A DNA stretch of 64,000 nt from Anaspis maculata (GCA_949128115.1 OX421963.1:39663979-39727978), one strand, 5' to 3'; positions 32,991 through 43,790 are shown, counted from the first letter of the stretch. The notes: generated by a model from the sequence alone, not told the origin. Made by a program: numbers and translations.

Positions 32991-33910
32991 TTACATTGTC
33001 CCCACGGTGGTCCATATTTGCACCCAATCATCTCCCTGAGATGCCAGTTTGTGGGTCTTACTGGCAGTGTGACGAATCCATAGCTCCTTGAGAGCTCCTT
33101 TCAGCAGCACGAAGGCAGATACCGCAAGGATGAAAACATCTGTGTTACATGAGTAGACCATCACCCTTGCACGGCCCTCCCGCGTGGCGTCCGCTACGTG
33201 CACATTGACTCAGGTATCGGCCTCCTCATGATTACAAGATGCTAAACCACTCAGGTCGTCCCCCGGTAGAGTTTGTTACCACGATCGTCTCTCTTGTAGA
33301 GTACCAAACCACCTCCCCGGTCGTTGGAATACCGTCAGCGACGAACTTGGAAAGTTCTTTTTTTTGTTTTCTGGATCTTTCAGAAAGTCTTCGCACTTCT
33401 TGGGAAGCTTATAGTTGTGAGCGACACGCATCTTAATTCCCACACCCCTTATATCTCTTGCCATCTTTCTAAGACTGTTCTGCGGGTATCTGAAAACAAC
33501 CAGAAAATTGGCGATAGACATCGGCAACTTCATCCGTAGGCTGTAGTTGATTTGATACTCACAAGTTCCACACGATGTCCATCCGGGATACACACTGAGA
33601 CCTCTTCTGAGATAGGAATAAAAGACATTGTCTCGAAAATTAGAAAATAATGCACAGGTTGGCACGTTGGTTTCAACTTTCAACAGGTACAAAAGTACCG
33701 TACCTCGAAAATCTTGGCGTCTACTTGCGGGGCTTTGTCGGGCCTAGTTGTCAGAAGGGGTGCAAGACACTCATTTATGAGGTCTGCCTTGTTTGTGGTG
33801 ACCCTCATGTAATCATTGCTGAGAGCCAAGGCTCGTGAGAACTCCGAAATCTCGGGAGCGAAAAACTCCTCGAAATTTCTTGGTCGTTTGCTGGGGGATG
33901 CAACCCACAC
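32991..33910 (-). pseudogene. Decayed gene of the transposon-associated 'HEEADTR' family
   Basis: Read on the minus strand, pieces line up with a widespread animal family of uncharacterised, repeat-associated proteins. First comes GVGIKMRV then KLPKKCEDFLKDPENKK (usual G-K-G-x-R-R-R-V ... FLR ... ENK-ELF). A run of A residues near 33355-33365 shifts the frame, after which KFVADGIP and VVWYSTRETIVVTN fit. A second shift leads to CNHEEADT, then an in-frame stop. VHVADATREG and DTDVFILAVSAF follow. The upstream piece 33683-33910 ends at a GT and may be a separate exon. The C-terminal half of the family is missing. Frameshifts and a stop make it non-functional. Family biochemistry is not established; a PIN-like nuclease fold is only a guess. 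Confidence 0.65.
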
Positions 33911-34134
33911 ACCAAAAGAGGGACTGTCCTCCTTAAATGATGACGGGTGGCAACCCTAGGGGCGGTGTGCCCTTATATGACAGACACACACACAAACACA
34001 GGGACGCGCCGAGTGCTAAAAACACACAGACTCCCCCATTCCACATGAACGTTTCCGCCCCCTAGCGCGCATCAGTGGAGAAAGGGGAAGGAACAATAAT
34101 ATATTCCTATGTTTTCAAGTGTGCTGAATCCAAC

Positions 34135-34345
34135 AAGACCTCTCCTGTCATCGTTCAACGCCTAGGTCTCGTTCCACAGGCTAATATAGGTAGCAATGCA
34201 GAACTTCCCCCTTGAAGGTAGGCAACCGTCTCTCCCCAGCCCTCTGACAGTGTTGCAAAGATGGCAACACTTCTCAAATGTTACCTTAGGTCACGTACCA
34301 TCAGTATGCAAGAGCTCAACCCGTCAGGAAAAAATGCAAGGTTTG
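34135..34345. repeat. Interspersed repeat, copy 1
   Basis: Blocks such as GTAGGCAACCG, CAGTGTTGC, GGCAACACTTCTCAAA and GAGCTCAACCCGTCAGGAAA recur in inverse orientation at about 40685-40870 with roughly 80 percent identity. No coding or tRNA-like head was seen. Confidence 0.7.
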
Positions 34346-34430
34346 TCCTGATATCGTGCACTAACGTCCTCACTAACAATGGCAATTTGAGAAATCGGGT
34401 GGTCCGAGAGACGGCATATTTTATAAAAGG

Positions 34431-35721
34431 TAGGGGAGACCGGGGACTAAAGTAACAGTTTTCACATTTGGGCTGCTCATGAATGTTCGGGAAGCCCCAC
34501 AGAAAAAAGGAAACCACCCAAAGATTCATCAAATATTTCTCTACAAATGGCCAATGTTAGTTGTGTTCAGGATGACACTATTCAGACCTGGTGATTTATT
34601 TTCCAAGACAACTCACATGTTACTTTCATCCCATATATAAGGGACAATTGTAACACCCTTTGGGGTCGAAAGTAACAGCACCAGCAAGAATACAAATCTT
34701 ATGAAAAAATAACAATAACAGTTACCTACAACTTGTACAAATGTATTTTATATTAATAATTGAAAAAATATATGGGTGCCTTCTCATAAATCCGGAAAAC
34801 CAATCGGGTTCAGCTGTTTCGGCTTCGTCCCATGTTTTGGGCTTTCTTTTGTCATGCTTTTAGCCAGCTGGTAGGGCATCTTGCGCACATCTTTTGGTAT
34901 CAAACCATAATATGATTGGCTACTTTCTAGCGCACTTCTCCAAACGGTAAGGCGCTTGTCCCCGCTTCGTCCGTCCGTCTGTTCGTCTGTCACAGCCAAA
35001 AAAAATTATTTATGGGCTGTTCATGACCTTGGAACCCGAACTAAGGAAAATCCTGACAAATTAATGATGAAAAATTACATCAACAACAATTAGTGTGGTG
35101 GGGCATCGCCAATGAGTGCTGCATTTCAGAAGCCGGCTGGATATAACGTTATGACATGCGGACAAGTACCCGTTTTCATAAAAATCAAATAATACATATG
35201 AGAGTTTAGGGAGCATATTTAGGGGAGAATTTGAATTTCACATCGGTACGTCCCACGGGTCAATAGTTAAGTCAATAGTCAATAGCAAAAATCACCATAT
35301 CAATGTATTATGCAAGAACGGGGATGAACGTAACACCCGTTACTTTTGTCCCCGACTAGAATTTTCAACTTTATGAGCTTGTAAGTGAACAACTATTCAA
35401 TAATGCACTAATATGCTTATTGCATCTGGTAGTCGCATTATTCAGCTATTTTGGGCGATATTTCATAGTTGTTTACTAGCTAATTCACCAAAACCAGCAG
35501 AAAAATTGTAAAGAGAGAGGAACTTACTTTGGGTACCGAAAAACACACTCAGACGAACTGTGCAAACGGAATGATTGGCAGCCGGATGCCGGTTAGCATG
35601 CATAGAGGAGTCAACGTGGTGCATCCAATGAGCTTAGCAGTTTTTTAAATGTACGTCACATAAAGGCGCGGAGGACGCTGTTACTTCCATGGCGCGTTAC
35701 TTTTGTACCCGGTCTCCCCTA
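34431..35721. mobile_element. 1.29-kb TIR element with AAGTAAC iterons
   Basis: Ends TAGGGGAGACCGGG and CCCGGTCTCCCCTA are perfect inverted 14-mers, followed by GACTAAAGTAAC and TACAAAAGTAAC. Inside, AAAGTAAC/GTTACTTT next to G- or C-runs recurs at about 34618, 34667, 35337 and 35690. A region at 34780-35160 is an inverse, diverged relative of the repeat at 48720-49266, which appears to have inserted here. No transposase is seen. Confidence 0.75.
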
Positions 35722-35754
35722 TATATGAAACGAACCTGATGAATCCCTTTCTGT

Positions 35755-35960
35755 CAGGGCCGTCTTAAGCGGGCGTGCAACTCGTGCGTGGCACAAGGGC
35801 GGCCACATTCAGGGGGCGGCGGCCGCCTCAATGCGTTTTTTCCTATTTTTTCACTTCTTATATATTATACTCGATATTTTACCTCCGCGGCCGCCCCTGA
35901 ACATTTTCAAATTTTTGTTTCCTTTTCGTATTTTACGCCTGCGGCCCAGCCGCCCTGTAG
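35755..35960 (+). mobile_element. hAT-like terminus
   Basis: CAGGGCCGTCTTAAGCGGG resembles the hAT end at 38006 (CAGGGCCGTCTCTAGAC). It is followed by GGCGGCC-rich subterminal words (GGGCGGCCACATTCAGGGGG, GCGGCCGCC). No transposase or opposite end was located, so this is a remnant. Confidence 0.5.
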
Positions 35961-35982
35961 CTATTCTTTATTCTCAAGGACG

Positions 35983-36298
35983 GAGTTCAATAATTGGTAA
36001 AATAAGCGTTGCGAAATCAATCCGTCTGGGTTTATTCCTGCTTGAGGGATTTTCACCATTTTGATCTCTTCCGAAAGCTACAAGCATGTACTTTGGTTCG
36101 AGTTTTGAGCCCATCATTGGCATTTCCAAAATCCAAAAATCAAAAGAATTATTTTTCGATTTTGGAAATGCCATTGGGCTCAAACCAAAGTACATCTTTG
36201 TAGTTTTCGAAAGAGACCTAAATGTTAAGATTCTGTCAAGGAATAAACCCACAGGGATTGATTCCGCAACGCTTATTTTACCAATATAACTCCCTCCT
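35983..36298. mobile_element. 300-bp palindromic MITE
   Basis: ATTGGTAAAATAAGCGTTGCG on the left and its inverse on the right (CGCAACGCTTATTTTACCAAT) end a palindrome. Arms of about 145 bp pair along GTACTTTGGTT and GGCATTTCCAAAATC, leaving a spacer of about 15 bp near 36140. Open frames on the two strands mirror one another. Confidence 0.8.
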
Positions 36299-36299
36299 T

Positions 36300-37560
36300 T
36301 AGACACAAGAAGTCAGGCGTCTAGTGTGGAAAGTACCTATTATTAGTTTATTCACTGAACGTCGGGGAGGTAGGTAAGTAGGTCCCTGTATTATTTTTGG
36401 ATTTTATATTCCAAAGTTTTAAACCTGATACCAAATGTTTTGTTTGGTATCGCACTGATGCGGTTCGATATCTAGCCCAGGCTTTTTAGTCGAAAAAACG
36501 GCAAAACATGAAACAAATTAAAACACGGTGAATCTCTTCAGTTTCAGGTTCACTAGACTTTGCTGTATAACATACAAAAAGTCCCCAACTTTCCCCCGTG
36601 TGCGTCATTGTTTTTTTGACAGGCAAAGATGAAGACACCTCAAAGTGCACTTTCTGCTTAAAAATGCTCCTAGTTCTCAACCACTCAATCGATTCCTTTT
36701 ATTTTGGTCTTGAATGAAAGATGATGAATCAAAGTGAATAATGTGGAATAGCTTTCGTCCAAAATTTAACACTAACAAACTTAATTTCTTGATAATGTCA
36801 CTTTTTTCGTGTTTTTTTTCTTATGCTTCAGTTAACATTTTACTTCTGCATCGACCACTAAATATCACTTGGTATTATTATATGCAGCAGATTCCTTATA
36901 GTTTCAGCTTCAAAATGACGTATATTTTAGCTCAATTGTAAATTGTCCAGCAACTCCAATAAGGATTGTATGAAGTTACGTCAAACGCATTATATCGGGA
37001 AAATCACTTCAAAAATAATTAACCTAGACTTTGATCTGTTATAATTGATTCTACGTTCAATATGCACAGTATCTACTCAGTAAATCTGGTCTGGTGATAC
37101 TCGTATGAGTGGGTACTAGCATCTAGTATATGGTACTAGGTACAGTTTCTCAATTTTCGTCTTTGTGCATCATGTTTTTAGAGCTACTACTTATAGCTTG
37201 TAGCGCTTATAGTTTGTTCTTGTTATTGCCGTCTGCAGTCTCCGGCAATATCTTAGGTTTTTGCTAGATGATAGCTCAGGTACTCTAGATGTACAAAAAA
37301 CAAAGATATTTTATTTCATTATTCGTCCGTCCGTCCGTCTGTGTGTCTGTCATTCCACGCAACACGCAATATCGCGGCTCCTTGACCTCGGATTAACCTC
37401 GGGTTTTCGCTAGATAAAGCTATATAAGGTACTCCAGGTGTAAAAAAAACAACACGGTGAGCTACGCGGGAGCACCCACGTGTAGTTGGTCCCCGTTAAG
37501 ACGCATCTTCCTCCAGCTCCGAAGACTATTTTGTAGATAGCGTCTTGCAACTGCAAGAAG
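36300..37560. other. Unassigned DNA with a (GTCC)n tract
   Basis: CGTCCGTCCGTCCGTCTGTGTG at 37325-37346 is a short tetranucleotide repeat found in several related repeats of this window. No gene supported. Confidence 0.45.
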
Positions 37561-37700
37561 AACTGGGGTTCAAAATGTAGATGCAGGCGATCTTCCTTGT
37601 CTTGTTCTAGGATGTATAAGTGCTGCAGGGGTAACAACATGTGAGAATCTACCCCACCTTGTTGAGTATGATTCTGAGGATGATCTGTTATTCATGTCTT

Positions 37701-37801
37701 GATCATTGTCTGACGCTTCATAATCGTGAAGAGACCATTTGGATTTATGCGTGTCCAGTTCTTCTACTTCATGTGAATGAAATTCCCTCGCATTTTCCAT
37801 A
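37701..37801 (-). pseudogene. Second copy of the 101-base coding remnant
   Basis: The minus strand carries the same 101 bases as 31970-32070 but continues into a different frame (after EASDND: QDMNNRSSSESYSTRWG). The two copies share neither flank beyond the AAT before the ATG. Either both are exon-like pieces of one dispersed gene or one copy was moved by rearrangement. Confidence 0.5.
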
Positions 37802-38005
37802 TTGATCATGTCAATGTCATGTCAATGCACCATGTCAGATCATGAGATCTGCACTAAGAAAATGCGCTATTGCGACTCACGCACGTGAGGGGATATTCAC
37901 TTGTTTCTTTATCTGATCGGTGCGCTTTAATTCGGTTATGAAGTCTATCAGAGGCCATCAATACTAGCACTGGTGCTGCTGCTATTATACGAGATTCACA
38001 GAAAG

Positions 38006-38534
38006 CAGGGCCGTCTCTAGACATTTGGCCGCCCTCGTGCAAAAACTGTGAGGCCGCCCCCTTCTTCCATTCTTTTACTGTCAAATTTTCTAAATAGCTC
38101 TTTCAATTTCAATCTCGTTTTATGAAAATAACAGAAGCCGAGAAACAAGAATTTTTTCTCAAGTAGGTACACAGTAACAATATTATAAATTATAATAAAC
38201 AAATAAACGAAAGTTAACAAATACATAGTAGATAAAATGTATAAACTAGAATATAATATTATGAAAATTTTACTTAGCGGGCCTTAACTTCGGAGAACTC
38301 TCTTATTGTATCCGACATATTTAACTGGTTCAAAATAGCATGTTCAGTGGAGATTGCTGACAGATTTGTCAAACGCTCCTGGATCATAGTAGACCGCAAG
38401 TCGTTTTCTATGATTTTTAGCTTTGAGAAACTTCTCTCGCCTGTTGCGACTGTGATTTTACTGGTCAAGTCAGCATTATCCTCAAAACAACAAATAAAGG
38501 GTGTTTTTTTTAAAGCTGAGCGGTTTTGATTCAT
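38006..38534 (-). pseudogene. hAT 3' end with transposase dimerisation-domain fragment (left copy)
   Basis: The minus strand carries ATGERSFSKLKIIENDLRST and QERLTNLSAISTEH, the hallmark hAT C-terminal dimerisation region. It stops at 38274 and is followed by AT-rich DNA and a terminal CAGGGCCGTCTCTAGAC at 38006. The catalytic core is absent. An identical copy lies in the right arm (41587-42115). Confidence 0.8.
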
Positions 38535-38612
38535 CTCTATGATGATCCTAGATGTCAAACAGCTCCATATGTCACATCATTTTGTAGCCATAAGTTCCAA
38601 GTTTTGTACAAT

Positions 38613-39141
38613 ATGGAGCGCTGGCCCATTGATGATCGCGTGAGAATAGTACAGCTGTTTATAAGAAGTGGTTCCGTAACGCGAGCTCAACGAGATTTTC
38701 GTAGAGAATTCCACCGTGCGATGCTGCTCCAGACATTTTTAGGTGATGCTATAAATCAGCTGCAGCTTCTTGACGGTATGTGGCTCCAACAGGATGGAGC
38801 AAGGCCTCATATAGCCAACGTGAGCATGAATCTGTTGAGAGAAATGTTCCCAAATCGACTCGTTTCGAAAAATGGAGACGTTGCTCATCCAGCGCGCTCT
38901 CCAGATTTGAGCGTTCTGGATTACTTTTCATGGGAATTTCTGAGATCCAAAGTCTTCATGAATCCTTTGCAAGATTTGGATGACCTTAAAAATAAAATTC
39001 GACTGGCCATTGCCAGGATTCCCGCTAAAATGTGTCGCCGTGCAATGCACGATTTATTGCAGCGCAGCGGTCGGAAATTTGCGTTCAAAGACGTGAGGGT
39101 CATTTATTGGATAAAATCTTTAAAACAAATTAGTGTAAGTT
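38613..39141 (+). pseudogene. Mariner-type transposase, internally deleted (left copy)
   Basis: ATG at 38613 starts MERWPIDDRVRIVQLF, a helix-turn-helix N-terminus with QRDFRREF. The frame then jumps straight to the catalytic half, WLQQDGARPHIA (second Asp) and HPARSPDLSVLDYFSW (third Asp, 36 residues between). The linker and first catalytic Asp are deleted. At 39141 the sequence leaves the repeat and runs into unrelated DNA, losing the native C-terminus kept in the right copy. Confidence 0.8.
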
Positions 39142-40192
39142 GTCACCCTTTGCATACGCCAAGGCCTCTCTCCCGGTTATGCAAGGTGGAGTTGGCATTA
39201 GAAAACTACAAGACATTTTCCTACCAGCTTTCCTTTCATCAACTTTTGGAGTATCTAAACTTGTCAATATGATGTTAAATCTTGAAGATGCAGACAAGCC
39301 AAAGATTTCTTACGTTGAGGAGGCTCTTGCTGAGTGGAGTTCGCTAAACCCTGACCAATTTCCTCCAGACCCCCTTTTCCAAAAAAACTGGGACATGGTG
39401 AATTTAGTCCGTATCAATAATGGAATCATGCCAACAACAGACATTCAGAAACTCGTTCAGAAAGCCACTCACTTGGCTACCCAAAGAAAAGAAGCAAACG
39501 CCTGGCTCCAGGCACTTCCATCCCGTGCTATTGGTACACTTTTCGACAACAATTCTTTTAGAATTGCAGTCTGCATACGCTTGGGATGCAAAATATGCAA
39601 ACCCCATTACTGCATATGCGGAGAGCGAGTGAATGAGTATGGACTCCATGGACTGAGTTGTTCCAAAAGTGCAGGCCGTTTTTTCCGCCATCAAGAGCTG
39701 AATTCTATTATCTGTCGTTCGCTCATTTCTGCAAAAATTCCAGCCCGTCTAGAACCATGTGGACTGTGTCGAGAAGATGGTAAGCGAGTGGATGGAGTAA
39801 CACTAATACCATGGGAGAATGGACAGTGCTTGGTGTGGGATGCCACCTGCACCGACACAATTGCACCGTCAAATGTGGACCACTCCAGAGAACAAGCAGG
39901 GTACGCTGCCAAAAAAGCCGCAAATTTGAAAAAGCGAAAATACTCCAAGCTACAGGAAGACTTCCTGTTCGTCCCTTTTGCGGTGGAGACCCTAGGCGCT
40001 TGGTGCGAAGAAGCGATTGGATTCATTGACAGTTTAGGAAGACTTTTACACCGTCAAACTGGAGAGTCCCGTTCAAAATCTTTTTTAACCCAACGTATCA
40101 GTGGGACTATACAAAAAGCTAATGCCATTTCAGTCATGGGAACTTTTCCAACTACAGAATCATTGGCAGAAATATTTTATATTTTTACCTGA
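39142..40192 (+). pseudogene. C-terminal part of a retroelement RT protein with a possible nuclease signature
   Basis: An open frame of about 350 codons begins exactly at the inner edge of the inverted repeat, with no ATG, so its N-terminus is missing. The first part (ASLPVMQGGVGIRKLQDIFL) resembles the region after the RT catalytic domain in retroelement proteins common in marine invertebrates and some insects. Next comes a Cys/His set (CKICKPHYCICGE ... HGLSC). Then GKRVDGVTLIPWENGQCLVW-D-AT resembles the K/R-P-D ... D pattern of restriction-like endonucleases, with Val in place of Pro. A VAVET-like FAVETLG follows. It stops at 40192 before an AT-rich tail. Clade and activity are uncertain. 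The frame is intact, which suggests a young copy. Confidence 0.6.
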
Positions 40193-40422
40193 GTTATACA
40201 TTTTTTTTTTTGCTTATTTTTCTTTTTAAGATATATGTATACAAAATAATTTTATGAAATATACACCTATATAACTTTTTCATTTATAAATGAAATTGAG
40301 ATATATATTTTGACAATTTTCCAATGTCAAATGTTTGTATAAACCTTTCGCAGTTGTTAGGTCAATTTGTAGCACATTGATCACTTATTTTAAAGCTTTT
40401 GTACATACTCAAACGTTAAGTG

Positions 40423-40446
40423 CGTACTTCTGCCCCATCTTACTCT
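40423..40446. other. Possible right terminus matching the 30274 iteron end
   Basis: GCGTACTTCTGCCCCATCTT followed by ACTCTA is the inverse of TAGAGTA then GATGGGG...AAGTACGC at 30276-30295 with a few mismatches. It could close a 10.2-kb element or be a stray iteron. Confidence 0.4.
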
Positions 40447-40684
40447 ACTAGCCGGGAAAGTATTTTGGTGCAAAAAGACATAAGTGAGCAAGCTTATAAG
40501 TAGGTAGTGTTATCTATCCCTAGATCGTTTAGGGGTGATAAGTGGAATAGTTCAGACTTTACTGCTGAGAAATTCGTTGTTACCTATTCACTTGTGTAGC
40601 TGTCCAAATACCATGCCTGCCTCAACTATGCATTTAGGTGCAGCACAAACCCCAAACTACCTTATAAAAAACATAGTGGGGCTG

Positions 40685-40870
40685 TTAGTGAAACCAACAT
40701 TGCATTTTTTCCTGACGGGTTGAGCTCTTGCACACTAATGGTACATAACCCAAGGTAACTTTTGAGAAGTGTTGCCACGGTGGCAACACTGTCAAAGGGC
40801 TGGGGATGGGCGGTTGCCTACCTCCCAGGGGAAAACCCTGCAATGCCACTTACATCAGCCTGTAGAACGA
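40685..40870. repeat. Interspersed repeat, copy 2
   Basis: Inverse relative of 34135-34345. It lies in the spacer between the two arms of the 1297-bp inverted repeat. Confidence 0.7.
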
Positions 40871-40962
40871 GAACTAAGAAACTAAACTAAACTAAACTCC
40901 AATAAAAATTCAACTAGCCACAGGAACTTATTCAACGTATGTTGTAGGCAAAGAGCAAACAT

Positions 40963-41508
40963 TCAAGATTTTATATTGAAACTTACACTAATTTGTTTTA
41001 AAGATTTTATCCAATAAATGACCCTCACGTCTTTGAACGCAAATTTCCGACCGCTGCGCTGCAATAAATCGTGCATTGCACGGCGACACATTTTAGCGGG
41101 AATCCTGGCAATGGCCAGTCGAATTTTATTTTTAAGGTCATCCAAATCTTGCAAAGGATTCATGAAGACTTTGGATCTCAGAAATTCCCATGAAAAGTAA
41201 TCCAGAACGCTCAAATCTGGAGAGCGCGCTGGATGAGCAACGTCTCCATTTTTCGAAACGAGTCGATTTGGGAACATTTCTCTCAACAGATTCATGCTCA
41301 CGTTGGCTATATGAGGCCTTGCTCCATCCTGTTGGAGCCACATACCGTCAAGAAGCTGCAGCTGATTTATAGCATCACCTAAAAATGTCTGGAGCAGCAT
41401 CGCACGGTGGAATTCTCTACGAAAATCTCGTTGAGCTCGCGTTACGGAACCACTTCTTATAAACAGCTGTACTATTCTCACGCGATCATCAATGGGCCAG
41501 CGCTCCAT
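40963..41508 (-). pseudogene. Mariner-type transposase, internally deleted (right copy)
   Basis: Same sequence as 38613-39141 on the opposite strand, but it continues past the repeat edge to a natural-looking end (SFNIKS, stop at 40963). This suggests the right copy keeps the original context and the left copy is the rearranged one. The first catalytic Asp is absent, as in the left copy. Confidence 0.8.
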
Positions 41509-42276
41509 ATTGTACAAAACTTGGAACTTATGGCTACAAAATGATGTGACATATGGAGCTGTTTGACATCTAGGATCATCATAGAGATGAATCAAAACCG
41601 CTCAGCTTTAAAAAAAACACCCTTTATTTGTTGTTTTGAGGATAATGCTGACTTGACCAGTAAAATCACAGTCGCAACAGGCGAGAGAAGTTTCTCAAAG
41701 CTAAAAATCATAGAAAACGACTTGCGGTCTACTATGATCCAGGAGCGTTTGACAAATCTGTCAGCAATCTCCACTGAACATGCTATTTTGAACCAGTTAA
41801 ATATGTCGGATACAATAAGAGAGTTCTCCGAAGTTAAGGCCCGCTAAGTAAAATTTTCATAATATTATATTCTAGTTTATACATTTTATCTACTATGTAT
41901 TTGTTAACTTTCGTTTATTTGTTTATTATAATTTATAATATTGTTACTGTGTACCTACTTGAGAAAAAATTCTTGTTTCTCGGCTTCTGTTATTTTCATA
42001 AAACGAGATTGAAATTGAAAGAGCTATTTAGAAAATTTGACAGTAAAAGAATGGAAGAAGGGGGCGGCCTCACAGTTTTTGCACGAGGGCGGCCAAATGT
42101 CTAGAGACGGCCCTGCTTTCTGTGAATCTCGTATAATAGCAGCAGCACCAGTGCTAGTATTGATGGCCTCTGATAGACTTCATAACCGAATTAAAGCGCA
42201 CCGATCAGATAAAGAAACAAGTGAATATCCCCTCACGTGCGTGAGTCGCAATAGCGCATTTTCTTAGTGCAGATCT
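40980..42276. repeat. Right arm of the 1297-bp inverted repeat
   Basis: Counterpart of 37845-39141; the spacer between arms is 1838 bp. Confidence 0.9.
41587..42115 (+). pseudogene. hAT 3' end with transposase C-terminus (right copy)
   Basis: Plus-strand copy of 38006-38534: the hAT dimerisation fragment ends at 41847 and the terminal GTCTAGAGACGGCCCTG ends at 42115. Confidence 0.8.
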
Positions 42277-42289
42277 GTCAATTGATAGA

Positions 42290-42660
42290 AATGAAGCCCA
42301 GCTTGAAAATTAAATGTATTTACGAGACAAGAGTAAGTTCCACGTTTCATGACAATCGTTTCACTAATGAGAAATTTCAATATGGCGACCAAGATGGCGG
42401 CGGAATCATGAAATTCAGCTTGAAAATAAGAATGGTCATACACGCAAGGGTGAGTCCCAAGTTTCATGAAAATCGTTACAACAATGAGAAATTCAATATG
42501 GCGGCTAAGATGGCAGCGCAACCATAAAATCTACTCTGCCAACTGACCACCCTTGAGGACCTAAGCTATCCATTGGAAAAAGTTTCAGGGCTCTAGCTTC
42601 ATTCCCCGAGGGGTAGTTTAACTTCTTAGAAGTGCAGAGGAAATCTTTGTTTTTTAATAA
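42290..42660. repeat. GGCGGC-type dispersed tandem repeat, copy 2
   Basis: Two units of about 110 bp (AATATGGCGACCAAGATGGC, AATATGGCGGCTAAGATGGC) are followed by AGGACCTAAGCTATCC and AGGGCTCTAGCTTCATTCCC, the same end sequence as in the 10505-11596 element but in the opposite orientation. Confidence 0.8.
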
Positions 42661-43219
42661 TAATAGTGATAACTATGTATGTATCAGAAAAATAATGCCC
42701 ATTGGCCACATTTGGGGGCATAAGCTATCCATCGGACGAAGTTCCAAGGCTCTTACGAAAATGCGCTAAAAATATCATTTGCGGCTGAAAAACTAATAAA
42801 GATGAAAAACAATTCACTTTCTTATTTTCACAATAAATGAGTAGATACCTACTGTAGATACTCACGCACAAAAGATCTTATAGGTCGCAGTGCAGAAAGG
42901 ATCCTCCGAGACCAAACGACCACCTCTAATCTACAATCTACATACATAGGGTAGATACTTATTTTTTTGTAACTTAGATAATTCAAGAATATTTTTTTGA
43001 GTGAATACACACATAACAAGTGAGTATTAAAGATTTTCTTAAAGCATTTCGCATTTCGCATTTCCTTAAAGAAGCATATTGTGAATGTAAAGAAAGGTTG
43101 AAAGAAAAACACCATTCTTTGCCCACTTTCTTCAATCGAAACTCATTGTGATATTCAGTTATCAGAATGGAGTACTTACCAATGGGATAGATTTGAATGA
43201 AAATTCTTTCGATTATCAA

Positions 43220-43790
43220 TATTTTTTTGTTTGGGGGCGGGAGCTGGGAGCGGCGACCAATCAACAGTAGCCTATTCTTTCCCATTTTTAGTCGGCTGTT
43301 CATATAGCGAAAGAAAGAATTAGATCGTTATGCGTCTTCAGGTTTTATGTTTTTCACTTATCTCTTACTTTGAGGGCAGCGTGTGGGGGCGGCAGCATTC
43401 GGCAAAGTAACTGTTGCACAGTTTGAATTAAGAGTTTCTGAATGTTCAAGAAGACATGACAATCAGTGAGAATTGTGAAATTTGCATTTTTTGTTTGTTT
43501 GGGTATCTCTTACTTTGAGGGGCGGCGTGTGGGAGTGGCAGTCTTCGGCTAAGTAAATGTTGAACAGTTTGAGTTGGCAGTTTCAAAATGTTCAAGGGAA
43601 CAGCTTAAGCAGTAACAATAGTGAAAGTTGCACTTTGTGTCGTTTGGGGGCGGAATCTGGGGGCGGCGACTAACCCAAAGTAGCCTATCCTTTCAAATTT
43701 TCAGTCAGCTAATTATATACCAAAAGAATTAGATCGTTATGTCTTCGGGTTTATGTTTTTCATTTTAAAGTGATTGGGGGCGGGTTTTAG
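43220..43790. repeat. GGGGGCGG-rich repeat cluster
   Basis: Two module types alternate. Type A (GGGGGCGG...CGGCGAC, then TAGCCTAT and GAATTAGATCGTTATG) is at about 43230 and 43646. Type B (TATCTCTTACTTTGAGGG, GTGTGGG) is at about 43360 and 43505. The order A-B-B-A points to segmental duplication. Confidence 0.65.

Larger units (their letters stand above)
32086..34118. mobile_element. 2-kb element with ATAGGAATATATTATT ends carrying a decayed gene
   Basis: The left end, TATAGGAATATATTATT, and its inverse at 34101-34118, AATAATATATTCCTATG, start an imperfect repeat that continues for about 80 bp (GCGCCAGGGGGCG versus its inverted counterpart CCCCCTAGCGCGC). The interior holds an imperfect hairpin (32424-32629) and the minus-strand 'HEEADT' pseudogene. 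The superfamily is not known. Confidence 0.6.
37845..39141. repeat. Left arm of a 1297-bp inverted repeat
   Basis: Each base x pairs with 80121-x in the right arm (40980-42276) without indels at every point checked, and encoded peptides are identical. The outer edge is AGATCTGCACTAAG; the inner edge is GTGTAAGTT. It contains a hAT end plus hAT C-terminus and a mariner-type transposase remnant. No clear target duplication flanks it. Confidence 0.9.

Noticed and set aside
36741..36941. Hydrophobic 66-codon frame as a membrane protein
   Set aside because: Low-complexity T-rich DNA yields Phe/Leu/Ser by composition; no flanking gene structure.
38526..39272. Complete mariner transposase gene
   Set aside because: The first catalytic Asp and linker are missing, translation before the ATG at 38613 is not transposase-like, and the C-terminus after 39141 belongs to other DNA.
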